49,672 nt of DNA from Methylovulum sp. (GCA_030653435.1 JAURZI010000149.1:1-49672), one strand, 5' to 3'; shown: positions 1-9,089, numbered from the stretch's first letter. The notes: generated from the sequence alone by a model not told the origin. Numbers and translations are program-made.

Positions 1-115
1 TAGTAAAGATTTAATTTTTACGGATGATTAAATTTAGCTATAGTTACATACCCTAGACGTTAATGCTAACGAAATTTGTCTTCTGCCAGTTTTTAACCTA
101 TTGTTTTTATTAAAA

Positions 116-553
116 TCATAAGACCGACATACTCCTAGCAGATATGCCGGTATCATTGATAATCGGTTGGGGCGTAACAGTAACTATCTTGCTGGTGCTC
201 AATACGCTATCGGCGTTTGTTGCCATGCCACGAATATAATAAGTGGTGCCGTTGACCAATTTGGTCAGTGTCTATTTATTGCTTTTGGTGATTTTTTGGA
301 TGCCGTTAGCATAACTGGTGCAGGCATTCATATCTTTGATGCTTTCAGTTGCATAACAGAGAGTATAGGCTGACGCCCCTGTCACTTTGCCCCATTTTAA
401 TATGATCTGCTGGCTAACAGGGTAGGCGCTAAGTTTAAGTACGGTTGCCGCTTGGGTTATTTGCCCATTCGTTAACAACAAAAATCCGAAAACAAACAGA
501 CGTTGACGCTGTTTAAAAACAGTGTCGGTATACCTTTTTTGCAATGATGTCAT
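116..553 (-). pseudogene. Secreted fibronectin-III-like protein interrupted by an in-frame TAG
   Basis: The frame opens at ATG 553, 8 nt after a GGAG ribosome-binding site, and encodes a signal peptide (hydrophobic stretch FVFGFLLL, likely cleavage near QAA). A fibronectin-III-like module follows (SAYPVSQQIILKWGKV). TAG at 274-272 stops it after 93 residues. The same frame then continues without a shift as LTKLVNGTTYYIRGMATNA...VTVTPQP and ends at TGA 118-116. The part after the stop is exactly what should complete an FnIII domain, so one nonsense change (for example CAG to TAG) is the simplest explanation. The gene lies just downstream of pilY1, where pilE-type genes often sit, and may have supplied a surface adhesion domain. 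Readthrough of the amber codon or a sequencing error cannot be excluded. Confidence 0.6.
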
Positions 554-667
554 GTGTCAATCTCCAGTGTGGTGGATGGTTTGGGGCAATACAATTTTTT
601 ATAGTTCCTGTACTTCAGCATTGTTTTAAAGTAAGAGCCTGACATGTTATTCGTTGGTAGTCCTATC

Positions 668-3600
668 TTATTGCATGATTTCACGCCAACTGAGACGACT
701 TTTTGATGCCGTACCTAAATTTAATCGTACTGTGTTCAGATTGCCGGAGATGACAGAAGAAACCCCTACACCAATATTGCTAGAGGTGTCGTTAAAATTT
801 TCAATCAATGTCGTTCCGCCGAGCGCCAATCCAACTTCGTATCCTCCGGCATGGGTATCATCGTTATTAAAATTGCCATTCCCACCAGTATCGAAGATTT
901 GCCGGGAAGGTACCGCACCGCCGCTTGCATAGTCCAGAGCCATCAGCCAGCCGGTACCTGTCGAACAGAGCGTGGAGGAAGGAATTAATGTGTTGAAAAA
1001 AATTGCTTTATTAACAAGCTTGGGTACACCGGTAATACGTTCGCCAGCAATAGGCAAATCCATATACCAGCCCATATGGGTAGGGGTACAAGCGCCGGAA
1101 CAATTTGCAGCGTTGAAAGTGGCGGGTGGGGCGGGGCGCCAATTAATGGGGTGGCTGGTAGGTAAGCGGAAATTGCCTCCCGCCAACGCCGATTCTGTCA
1201 CAGTTTGTGGCAGCAAATCAGTGTCGCGCGAAGCTACCGGGGTGCCTAAGAGATTGGCATTATGTCTATCCCAAATACCGTAAAAAGTTTGAGCCTTAAA
1301 ATCGGTATTGTCAGCAGCCTCGATATACTTACCAGTGCCGAAAAGCACCAGTTGTCCTGAATCCGGGTGCAGGGTTACCTCAGGTGGCCAGATGATAGGC
1401 TGGGTAAAACCACTATTGTTAATCGCCTTGAACAGAGGGTTACAGGTGCTTGGTGTTAAGTTGGCACAGGTCGCACTTGAGAAGGCCAGCTTCCACGTTG
1501 ACGGATCATTAGTAACGCTGCTATCACTGGGATTAGGGCCCACCAGGAATTTCCACATATTGCCTTTTAAGTCTCCAGCATAGATCGTATCGGCATAGCC
1601 GTCATCATTACTATCAAAAGGTACAGGCGTGGACAGACCATTATCATTGGCTGTTGGTGCATCGACGACAATTTTTACAAAATCCCCTAAATTCCAGTTT
1701 CCATCTATGCCATCTTCGATAAAAAGTATATACAGCACGGCCTTACCCGAACTGCTGTTATAGCCGTTGCCGACGATGGCCGCCCATTTGCCGTTTGCCA
1801 GTTTGATAATTTGTTTTGCTTGCGCCGTGTCTGAGTTGGTTGTTGGCAGATTGAAGGCAAAGCCCATATCGGCATCATCAGTGTCGTTAAACTCCCATAA
1901 TAAAATATTGGCGGCGTTGGCTTCGGTAAATTGACTGGGGTCAGTGACGTCCAGGGCATAATATCCTTTGCCACCAGCGGCCATACTACCTATCAGCACT
2001 GTGCGCCAGCTTGATGATACAAAAGCATCGGCGATCATGGGTGAGCCGTCAACAAAATAAAGATGGTTGAGGTTATAGGTTTGGGTAGTCAGTTTGGTGA
2101 GATTTGGAAAAACAGGTGAAGGAATATACGCCAATACCTCATCTCCCGAAGTCGCTGTCGGTACACCGGTAGGGACTGAGCTGACATTCAGGGAAGCATC
2201 GAAGCCGTGGAGCATGCCGTCATTACCCGCAGAGTAGACGACGGGCTTACGGGATTTTTTACTAATCCTGAACGCATTGTAACCGGGGTTATTGACATCG
2301 GAATATCCGGCCGATGGCGCACCGACAAACCAAGGATTGGAATTGATGATGTCACCCAGCTTGCTGGTGAGGCGTTCGCGAAAATTATCGGTTTCCTTAG
2401 TGGAAGCACAAATAAATTTGCCGTTGCTTGCTTCGTGGGTTTCAACGCCGCGCAGATAGTCAACCCGCTCTTGTCCACAGTTATCAACGTTGCCTGATGA
2501 ATTCGTGTCTAGCAAAATTTTTTGACTGGCGGTTAAATTGGCATACGCGAAGGCAACACCGTCGGAACCCGCTTTGGTTATGATTACCCGATCTGTAAAT
2601 GGATTTAGATCATTGATGTGTTTGCCAGCATCCCATTCAGGCGTACTACTCAGGACACCATTTTTACTGAGTTGGTAGGACAATAGTTGCCCGCTCCAGT
2701 CCAGGCTGTTGAATCTCGCTTGATAAACCCGGCTTTGGGTTTTTAAGCTGGTTGAATTGGTTGCTACGGCGGAAGCCGAACTGTCTCGCGCGAGAATTTC
2801 AATAAAAGCCCTGTCCAACTGTTCTTTAAGCTTGCTGGCATTGGTAACCAGGAAATAACTGTCAGGGATGCCGTCAGCGCCATCACGGGAATCCCACTCT
2901 GAAGGGTCGAGTATATTGTTATTGTTGCTGTCGATAAAACCACCCCATTTGGCGGCGTACCATAAGGGATCGTGCTGTACGAAGGCAGCCGAGGTGTTAG
3001 TGCCAACTGAAAAATTACGCGTGGTGCTGGTTGGTAATGCGACACCACTACCCCGATTGTGTGGAGTATCCAGGTAGTAGTCTACGTCACTTCCGGCATC
3101 CGTGTCAGGATCCCTGACTTCCAGATAGATGCCATCTGTCGAAGTGCCTGAGATAACGTAACCCATATGCTGGATACAACCCCCAGCGGCGTAATTTGAG
3201 GATAATTTAATGTCCAGGGTGTTATCTGCTTTGGCAATCAATTCGTATTCGGTAATGGCATCCATATCATGATCTGAACCATATTCAGAATCTTCGAAGT
3301 TGATTCTGAACTTCGCATAAGGTCTGCCATTATTGATGGTTGCGTCGGTATTGCTTAGGTCAGTGTTTTTGATGGTATCAACATAAAAGTCGACAATTGT
3401 ATTGGTGGGTTGATAGCTGCCTTGTGCGGCAGAGGGGCCGCATCCTCCTACCGTTTTGGCGAATGGAACCAAAGTGATGACATGTTTATTTAATGGAAAG
3501 CTAATGCGTGGTAAAGGTGATGCCAGGGCGACGCTGAAGGTATCAGTTTTTTGATTGCCATCGGCGGTGTTTAAATCATGGGTCTTTCCAAACAGAGCGA

Positions 3601-5698
3601 CGCTGGCTGCATAATAGCCACCTTCTTGAGTGGGTTCTTCGGGGGAAAGCCCGCGCATATTGCCGAAACTGGTGACGGTTTTAGCCGTAGGTGCGCCGTC
3701 ATAACTCGGCGTATTCGAATCGGACTGCCCGATAAACAGGGAAGCGGGAGAGCCATATTCGCCATTCCAGATGGTATTTGCAAGGCTTTCAACGTTCATT
3801 CCGGTGATGTCGCCAGTAAAAGAAGATGTGGCAGAAGGCGAGGTATAGCTATGTCTATTGGGAAGCTGATTCGTATCGAAATTGGGATTGATGTCACTAA
3901 TCACAAATAACGAAGGCTTTGAACATTCGGGAAAGCCACCGCTGGCCAGCGACCGGTAGGGATCCTGCCAAGCCGGCAAAGGCAAGCCCAAACCGCTGTC
4001 ATCGTTCCCGCTACTGGCAATCGAATAATCAGTGGTTGGAGAGCCTTTTCCGGCAAAATAGCGTAGCCCTTCATACATGATTTCCGCAGTAGGGTTGCCC
4101 CACATCCGGCATCGTCCTTCTGCCAGGGGTCCGCCGACTTCAGGCACTTGGCAGTTTTGGTCGTAGGAATAGCTGCCGCCAAAACCGACAATTTTCAAGG
4201 CATCGATGGTTTTTATGATGCCATTGGTGGCGGTAAATTGACCTGTTGCAGAATCAATTTCGTCGGTCAATGAGGAAATGTTTTTTCGTAAAACGCCGCC
4301 GGATACATTTTTTGCGTATGAACCGGTGATCAAACCAAACGCCATCCGGTTAGTTTCACCATATTGTTGCAAAATGCCGGCGGGTTTGTACTTGGTTGGA
4401 TTGTCATTAGGATAGCCCCGACATTCATTTTCAAGCAGGCCGGAAACACAGGCATCTACTCGCACCACATAATCAGTCATAGTCGAAGCAGAGGTTGATC
4501 GTTGCCACCAGAGCGTATAACCATCCCCTCCTTGCGCTTCTTGCATACGGTAAACAATGGTATGCGTACCTGCAGAGAGATTGATAGTACCACTATGACT
4601 CTGGCAATTACAGAATGCATGTCCGCCGTAATAGCTGGCTACCACGTTGCCATCGATTTTGACTTCCTGTGCATCATCCCCATCGACTGCAAAGGTAAAG
4701 CTCCCCCCCATACCCGCTGGAATAACCAAATTACCGCTTATTATTGCCAGATAATTTTCTTGAGCCCCTGAAGCTGCGGAGTTTACATTACATTGACTAT
4801 TGTTACTGTTACAGTCAATGTTTGAAGCCGAGGTGCTGCCAAACAATGCCGAACTGTAATTGGCAAAAAGCGTATCAAAATCGCTGGTAGAGTTGGGATA
4901 GTTGGTTCCATAGCCGGTCGTGTTGTATGTTTTAATGGTCAGATTGGAGAAATAGCTAGAGGGAACTTTTTCCCAGTTTGTACTTCCGGCAATTGCGCAA
5001 TCAGATCTCGAGTTATTACCTGTGGCGCATTGCGTCCCGGCTACGGGGCGTTCAATGGATAACCATTCCCATACCCGAAAATTGCTGTTTTGTAGTACCC
5101 TTAGCAGCGGATCGGTGGTGTTATACAAAGTAGTATTGGCAAATATATGGCGACTGCCTGCTGCCGGTTGTGCAAGCGGGGTGTAATCGGAGATATCATA
5201 GCCATCTAAATCTTCACGGGTATACTCTTTTCCCCAGCTATGAGCATCCTGGGGAATAAATGATCGTTCGAGCACTGTGGCAGGATCAGTATCCGTGCTG
5301 CGTTTACCGCCGTACAGTACCCGCCTGAGCGCATCCATACGGGATGTGGTCAAATAGTTTAAATAATCACCACTCCACGCACCGCTGCATTGCTTGTTTA
5401 CAGTGATTGTGCTCGGGCTGAATTTGCCTGAACCGTAGGTATAGCATTTATATGAATCAAAATAGCCAAAATAGGTGATGCCGGGATTGTAGCGGATATC
5501 GAGTACGCCATCACCATTGATATCTGAAGCATCATTATAGGCTTCATAATACAGCTTATGGTCGCGTTCCATGGTTAACATGATCAGCGGTGTTCCGTTA
5601 TGGCTGAGATACAAAGGGCCTTGGGCAAGCGTCAAGGCGTGTGCTGAAGCTGGGACTAAACCGAGCAGAAAAATAAAAAGGCTATGTTTTGCGTTCAT
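668..5698 (-). CDS. pilY1: PilY1-like type IV pilus tip protein with PA14-like insert
   Basis: Large secreted protein (1676 aa) that in the PilY1 family caps or primes type IV pili and acts in adhesion and calcium-dependent pilus control. It has an N-terminal signal peptide (HSLFIFLLGLVPASAHA), an EF-hand-like loop DINGDGVLD near residue 60, a PA14-like beta-sandwich segment around residues 270-400 (FTFAVDGDDAQEVKIDG, then GYTLWWQRS), and the C-terminal PilY1 beta-propeller beginning near KPVVYSAGNDGMLHGFDA. The family's calcium loop is present as DSNDDGYAD, followed by YAGDLKGNMWKF. ATG 5698 is chosen over the upstream TTG at 5710 because GGA lies about 8 nt before it. It is the last main gene of the fimT-pilV-pilW-pilX-pilY1 operon. 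No MIDAS-type von Willebrand A motif was seen at the N-terminus, unlike Pseudomonas PilY1. Confidence 0.93.
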   Translation of the reverse strand: MNAKHSLFIFLLGLVPASAHALTLAQGPLYLSHNGTPLIMLTMERDHKLYYEAYNDASDINGDGVLDIRYNPGITYFGYFDSYKCYTYGSGKFSPSTITVNKQCSGAWSGDYLNYLTTSRMDALRRVLYGGKRSTDTDPATVLERSFIPQDAHSWGKEYTREDLDGYDISDYTPLAQPAAGSRHIFANTTLYNTTDPLLRVLQNSNFRVWEWLSIERPVAGTQCATGNNSRSDCAIAGSTNWEKVPSSYFSNLTIKTYNTTGYGTNYPNSTSDFDTLFANYSSALFGSTSASNIDCNSNNSQCNVNSAASGAQENYLAIISGNLVIPAGMGGSFTFAVDGDDAQEVKIDGNVVASYYGGHAFCNCQSHSGTINLSAGTHTIVYRMQEAQGGDGYTLWWQRSTSASTMTDYVVRVDACVSGLLENECRGYPNDNPTKYKPAGILQQYGETNRMAFGLITGSYAKNVSGGVLRKNISSLTDEIDSATGQFTATNGIIKTIDALKIVGFGGSYSYDQNCQVPEVGGPLAEGRCRMWGNPTAEIMYEGLRYFAGKGSPTTDYSIASSGNDDSGLGLPLPAWQDPYRSLASGGFPECSKPSLFVISDINPNFDTNQLPNRHSYTSPSATSSFTGDITGMNVESLANTIWNGEYGSPASLFIGQSDSNTPSYDGAPTAKTVTSFGNMRGLSPEEPTQEGGYYAASVALFGKTHDLNTADGNQKTDTFSVALASPLPRISFPLNKHVITLVPFAKTVGGCGPSAAQGSYQPTNTIVDFYVDTIKNTDLSNTDATINNGRPYAKFRINFEDSEYGSDHDMDAITEYELIAKADNTLDIKLSSNYAAGGCIQHMGYVISGTSTDGIYLEVRDPDTDAGSDVDYYLDTPHNRGSGVALPTSTTRNFSVGTNTSAAFVQHDPLWYAAKWGGFIDSNNNNILDPSEWDSRDGADGIPDSYFLVTNASKLKEQLDRAFIEILARDSSASAVATNSTSLKTQSRVYQARFNSLDWSGQLLSYQLSKNGVLSSTPEWDAGKHINDLNPFTDRVIITKAGSDGVAFAYANLTASQKILLDTNSSGNVDNCGQERVDYLRGVETHEASNGKFICASTKETDNFRERLTSKLGDIINSNPWFVGAPSAGYSDVNNPGYNAFRISKKSRKPVVYSAGNDGMLHGFDASLNVSSVPTGVPTATSGDEVLAYIPSPVFPNLTKLTTQTYNLNHLYFVDGSPMIADAFVSSSWRTVLIGSMAAGGKGYYALDVTDPSQFTEANAANILLWEFNDTDDADMGFAFNLPTTNSDTAQAKQIIKLANGKWAAIVGNGYNSSSGKAVLYILFIEDGIDGNWNLGDFVKIVVDAPTANDNGLSTPVPFDSNDDGYADTIYAGDLKGNMWKFLVGPNPSDSSVTNDPSTWKLAFSSATCANLTPSTCNPLFKAINNSGFTQPIIWPPEVTLHPDSGQLVLFGTGKYIEAADNTDFKAQTFYGIWDRHNANLLGTPVASRDTDLLPQTVTESALAGGNFRLPTSHPINWRPAPPATFNAANCSGACTPTHMGWYMDLPIAGERITGVPKLVNKAIFFNTLIPSSTLCSTGTGWLMALDYASGGAVPSRQIFDTGGNGNFNNDDTHAGGYEVGLALGGTTLIENFNDTSSNIGVGVSSVISGNLNTVRLNLGTASKSRLSWREIMQ

Positions 5699-5714
5699 TT
5701 TTAATTCCAATGGT

Positions 5715-6341
5715 TTAACAGTGGTCTGGCTTATAAACTTCTTGCAGCCACACTACCGAATTGGCGCTAGTCCCTTGGGCGCGAACGGTAATGCGGAAGA
5801 AGTTGGATTGATGCCCGCAACCGGTTGATTGTCTTCTTAAAACTTCAATGAGGTAACGGGGCTGGGCAGATAGGTTGGGTATGGCGGTGGCGTTGGTAAA
5901 ACGACCAAAAGCGACGCTGGGTGCGGCGCTCATGTTTGCAGTGTCCCAGATAGACGGGGTTTGCGTGTCGATGACTGTAAGTCCGAAGCCATTCGAGCCG
6001 TTATAACAGAGGCCATCATCGCTGTCGTCTACAGTGGATGCGCCACAATCGGGCGAGAAATCACTGATGCCAGAAATGTCTCGGGCGGCCGCAGCAACGG
6101 CGTTGGTAATATCATGTTCTGCATCGCGCAAAGCTGATTCTGCTGCCTGGAATGCGATGTTGCGATCTCGCATATTGCCGGACATTTTTTCTGACAACCC
6201 GGTAACCTGGCTGCCGGTTATGCCAATTAACGTGAGTAACAGCAACATAATCAGGCTGATAGCCATCACGGCACCGGATTGCTGTTTCCAGGCCGTCAAA
6301 TGCTGAGCGTGTTTTGGGATGTTGTGGTTCATGGTTTTCAT
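5715..6341 (-). CDS. pilX: Type IV pilus minor pilin PilX
   Basis: A 208-residue minor pilin. A short leader ends in KQQSG, followed by AVMAISLIMLLLLTLIGI, the hydrophobic helix that is both membrane anchor and pilus-core segment. As is usual for PilX-type pilins, there is no Glu at position 5 of the mature protein. The motif RNIAFQAAESALRDAEHDI is typical of the PilX family. Cys pairs and DDSDDG occur in the globular part. The gene starts 2 nt after the pilW stop and is followed 16 nt later by pilY1, so translation is probably coupled. In characterised systems PilX, PilV, PilW and FimU form the tip complex that carries PilY1. Confidence 0.9.
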   Translation of the reverse strand: MKTMNHNIPKHAQHLTAWKQQSGAVMAISLIMLLLLTLIGITGSQVTGLSEKMSGNMRDRNIAFQAAESALRDAEHDITNAVAAAARDISGISDFSPDCGASTVDDSDDGLCYNGSNGFGLTVIDTQTPSIWDTANMSAAPSVAFGRFTNATAIPNLSAQPRYLIEVLRRQSTGCGHQSNFFRITVRAQGTSANSVVWLQEVYKPDHC

Positions 6342-6343
6342 CG

Positions 6344-7075
6344 TTATGACAGTCGGTTACGCAAGGCAATTGTTGACGTAAACACCCGCCTGATTGTCCT
6401 ATCTGTAGCAGCCGGTGTGATAGTTACGCCGTTGAAGTTATAGGGCAAGGGTTGTGCGGCTAAGTTCTCACTGCTGCGGAGTAACAGGCTGACTCTAATG
6501 CTAACAACTCTAGCCATGTTTAAGCCAGGGGTTCCAAATGGGACATAGTAATCCGGCGTAAAATCACCGTTGGCATCATCGCCATATAAAATCTGCATAT
6601 TTTCAACATCTTCTACCAGTTCCCCATCTGAATTTGCATCGACAGGGTTAGTCGCCTTCTGTAAGCCGGGCCTCCCTCCTACGCCAGGTTGTATGGAATA
6701 GGTGATCGTAATTGGCACAGGCACACCTGTACAAACACTGGGCGATAGTTGCAGGCTGATGGTATCCGACCCGTTTAAGCCGGTATCATCAACACCCGTT
6801 ATGGGGGACGGCACAGTGTAATTGAGACACTGCGTATAATTTGCCACGTTGATCTCGCGATAACCCGCCATACGGAGATCCCGGCTTATAAAGTCCATAG
6901 CAAACCGGCCATTCTCCTGTAGTCTTGATAAGCCTTCCTGCATTCTATAGGTTTGTTTAGAGCTGACAAAAATTTGTACGACACCGCCTATTAAAAACAC
7001 CCCCAATAACATGGCGATCATCAGCTCTATCAAGGTTAAACCGCTTTGAGCATATTTAGGGCAAGAATTTTTCAT
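6344..7075 (-). CDS. pilW: Type IV pilus minor pilin PilW
   Basis: A 243-residue prepilin with the class III signal QSG/LTLIELMIAMLLGVFLIGGVVQIF (conserved Glu5), cut by PilD. The next segment, SRLQENGRFAMDFISRDLRMAGY, is diagnostic of PilW. The acidic loops DANSDGELVED and YGDDANGDFTPD occupy the usual position of PilW acidic loops. The start codon overlaps the end of pilV by 4 nt. It is a minor pilin of the tip complex, expected in the inner membrane and then the pilus. Family assignment is secure. Confidence 0.92.
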   Translation of the reverse strand: MKNSCPKYAQSGLTLIELMIAMLLGVFLIGGVVQIFVSSKQTYRMQEGLSRLQENGRFAMDFISRDLRMAGYREINVANYTQCLNYTVPSPITGVDDTGLNGSDTISLQLSPSVCTGVPVPITITYSIQPGVGGRPGLQKATNPVDANSDGELVEDVENMQILYGDDANGDFTPDYYVPFGTPGLNMARVVSIRVSLLLRSSENLAAQPLPYNFNGVTITPAATDRTIRRVFTSTIALRNRLS

Positions 7076-7593
7076 AATCCAAGACTCATTTGAAAGCTGG
7101 GGTCATCGTCCGTGTCGCCATCCCCGTCAATATCACCTTCATTTGCGCCACCATCGCCATCAACATCGCCATCGTGATTATCATCCCATTGAATGGTAAC
7201 GGTAAAAAGTGTGCCATTAACAGCTATGCTTGCACACTGGACACTGTTACAACCGGGCAATGTAGTGGCTATTACGTTATTCCACTCATAAAGGTCGTTT
7301 TGCGCCATATCGGCGGCTGTGCAGCTTGCACTTACAGACATACAATCAGTCTGGGCGGCATACGGTGGAGCTGCTATATAAGCGCTGGTTGAGAGAAGGT
7401 TCGCATTCACAACATTAGCACGAATTCGATCGGCAATGTCATAAGCCAGCAGCGTAGCCTGACTGCGGTTATAGGCGCTCTGGTTGTTGTTAAGTGAAGT
7501 CGCTTGCAGCGCCGCCAATCCTAGCAATCCGCCGGACAGCACGACCAGCGCGACTAAAATTTCAATTAACGTAAATCCGGAGGCTGGTTTCAT
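7072..7593 (-). CDS. pilV: Type IV pilus minor pilin PilV, with Asp-rich C-terminal tail
   Basis: A prepilin-type protein of 173 aa: MKPASG/FTLIEILVALVVLSGGLLGLAALQ is the PilD-cleaved signal plus anchor helix, followed by the PilV signature NNNQSAYNRSQATLLAYDIADRIRAN (split over residues 35-60). ATG 7593 is preferred over a TTG at 7611 because it starts 2 nt after the fimT stop, has an AGG upstream, and gives a normal short leader. The last about 30 residues are unusually rich in Asp and Gly (WDDNHDGDVDGDGG, then GDIDGDGDTDDD), resembling thrombospondin type 3 or dockerin calcium-binding loops. That tail is atypical for PilV. Confidence 0.9.
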   Translation of the reverse strand: MKPASGFTLIEILVALVVLSGGLLGLAALQATSLNNNQSAYNRSQATLLAYDIADRIRANVVNANLLSTSAYIAAPPYAAQTDCMSVSASCTAADMAQNDLYEWNNVIATTLPGCNSVQCASIAVNGTLFTVTIQWDDNHDGDVDGDGGANEGDIDGDGDTDDDPSFQMSLGL

Positions 7594-7595
7594 AG

Positions 7596-8210
7596 CTAAA
7601 AGCCTGTGCAAGAAGATAGTTCTACACCATCTTTTTCAGGAATGCCGTTATGGTCGACATCCACCCCCATTCTTATCCGGCCTGTTCCAGAGACAATGAT
7701 TAGCCTAGAGGTGTTGGCTTCGGGGATGTCGTTACTATCACTATTGTCACAAACAACAAAGCTGCCTCCAACAACATTGCTGATCGTGCCATCCGGCTGG
7801 TAACGGACAAAATTAACAAAGTTGTTATTGCCTGTTAAGATGAACGATGGTCGTAGCGGTTCATAGGCCCTAAGCAGACAATCTTCAGTAGCTTCGCAAA
7901 GGATAGTGTCACCGTCATCAGCAAATGCGCCAGCAATTGCGAGAGGAGGAATATCTACAAAAATCTGCCAGCCATTTTGCCATCCTGCGCCGGTTTGACT
8001 CACCACGACTTGTTGCTGACGTTTTATTGCTTCGCTACGCGCCAGATTGAACGAGGTGACTAATGCATTCGCGGCGGCTGTTAGCCTGCTGCTACGAATG
8101 GTGTCTTGGAAGCTGGGAATGGCTATTGACAAGACTACTCCTGCGATCGATATCGTCACTAGAAGCTCTATGAGCGTAAATCCAGTATTTTTTGACGGTT
8201 TGTTGTGCAT
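7596..8210 (-). CDS. Pseudopilin FimT/GspH-type minor pilin
   Basis: First gene of the pilus operon, 204 aa. KNTG/FTLIELLVTISIAGVVLSIAIPSFQ is the prepilin cleavage and helix region. It is followed by RLTAAANALVTSFNLARSEAIKR, the GspH/FimT family hallmark, and by a C-terminal beta domain ending SSCTGF. In other bacteria the FimU/FimT protein joins PilV, PilW and PilX in the pilus tip. In some naturally competent bacteria FimT binds DNA, but no DNA-binding claim is made here. ATG 8210 is the natural start, immediately before the leader. Confidence 0.88.
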   Translation of the reverse strand: MHNKPSKNTGFTLIELLVTISIAGVVLSIAIPSFQDTIRSSRLTAAANALVTSFNLARSEAIKRQQQVVVSQTGAGWQNGWQIFVDIPPLAIAGAFADDGDTILCEATEDCLLRAYEPLRPSFILTGNNNFVNFVRYQPDGTISNVVGGSFVVCDNSDSNDIPEANTSRLIIVSGTGRIRMGVDVDHNGIPEKDGVELSSCTGF

Positions 8211-8244
8211 ATCTTTGGTTTTGTTAGCCTAGAGGTTGTCTTCT

Positions 8245-8281
8245 AATATCAGTTGACCAGCAATCCGAACAAATTGTCCGG
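8245..8281 (-). promoter_or_regulatory. Putative sigma70 promoter and palindrome upstream of the pilus operon
   Basis: On the minus strand, TTGTTC (8272-8267) and GATATT (8250-8245) are 16 nt apart and lie 35-60 nt before the fimT start. The -35 element sits in the imperfect palindrome CCGAACAAATTGTCCGG (8265-8281 on plus; arms match at 7 of 8 positions). The palindrome could be an operator. No regulator family is recognised from it. Confidence 0.4.
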
Positions 8282-8317
8282 TAACACCCACTATTGATGT
8301 GCTTATGTAATTCCAAG

Positions 8318-8665
8318 CTAACTCGACTGCTTTGGGCTGCTCAAAGGAACAATGTTTTTCAATGAGCTTGCAATACTTTCATCTAACCGAGCCAGTGAGT
8401 CTGCCACAAGAATATCATAATTCATCCCCAGTGCGGACATTCTGTCGCAGGCTTCACGATAATGTTTATTCTTGAGCCGCTCAGGAGCGATAATCAGAAT
8501 ATCGACATCCGAGTTGCCGTGAAATGTTCCCGTTGCGTAGGAGCCAAACAAATAAACCAGGCAATCAAATCCTTTAAAGGCTTCATTAAGATAGGCCATT
8601 ATATGGGCCTTCTTTTTTTTCCGGGCTTGCTGGATAAGATCGGGTTTGCCGTTACTTTTGTCCAT
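8318..8665 (-). CDS. MNT-type nucleotidyltransferase (MntA-like)
   Basis: A 115-residue minimal nucleotidyltransferase. The catalytic signature GSX10DXD is complete: FGSYATGTFHGNSDVDILI. A third acidic position is likely in MNYDILVAD. In characterised MntA/HepT pairs the MNT protein neutralises the HEPN partner by AMPylation; other MNT/HEPN pairs have no known role. It overlaps the end of the upstream HEPN gene by 14 nt, so the two are translationally coupled. An unusual Lys run (ARKKKKAH) sits near the N-terminus. Toxin-antitoxin function is inferred from pairing only. Confidence 0.85.
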   Translation of the reverse strand: MDKSNGKPDLIQQARKKKKAHIMAYLNEAFKGFDCLVYLFGSYATGTFHGNSDVDILIIAPERLKNKHYREACDRMSALGMNYDILVADSLARLDESIASSLKNIVPLSSPKQSS

Positions 8666-9089
8666 AAAGTTGCTCCAGAATCATTAAGGCCCTGTCCAAT
8701 GTATCTATGGCTGATTGCGCCTGTTTTTTGGTTATGATATCAACCGGCGCATCGCAAGCGGAAGGGTTGCGTGCAATCGTGTTATATTGGCTTAGTTCTT
8801 TATAGCAATCAATGTGTTCTTCATCAAATGCTTCAGCGTCAAGCAGTTTGTTGCAGTCTTTAGCTAATTCATGTACGGAATGGGTGTGCCTAATGGGTTG
8901 GCCTGTGCTGCTGATAATAAACTTTAGCAGTTTTTCAACGGATTGCTGGGCATGGTAACAGACGCCATCCCATTTGTTTGCAGAGAACAAGATATGGGTC
9001 ATTTCAAAATCGTTGAGGCTTTGCCTTAACCAAGCATATTGTGCGCCATCTTGTATAGCTATTCGTGCCAATTGCTCAGTATTGTACAT
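8652..9089 (-). CDS. HEPN-domain protein paired with the MNT nucleotidyltransferase
   Basis: A 145-residue all-helical protein of the HEPN family. The N-terminal motif CYHAQQSVEKLLKFIIS and the TH(S)VHELAKDCNKLL segment match the common HEPN pattern. The C-terminal region where HEPN RNases carry RX4-6H reads YNTIARNPSACDAP, and no His follows the Arg, so the RNase motif appears absent. Together with the overlapping MNT gene it forms a two-gene cassette. It may be a non-nuclease HEPN/NTase pair rather than an active toxin. ATG 9089 is the first start in frame. Confidence 0.82.
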   Translation of the reverse strand: MYNTEQLARIAIQDGAQYAWLRQSLNDFEMTHILFSANKWDGVCYHAQQSVEKLLKFIISSTGQPIRHTHSVHELAKDCNKLLDAEAFDEEHIDCYKELSQYNTIARNPSACDAPVDIITKKQAQSAIDTLDRALMILEQLYGQK

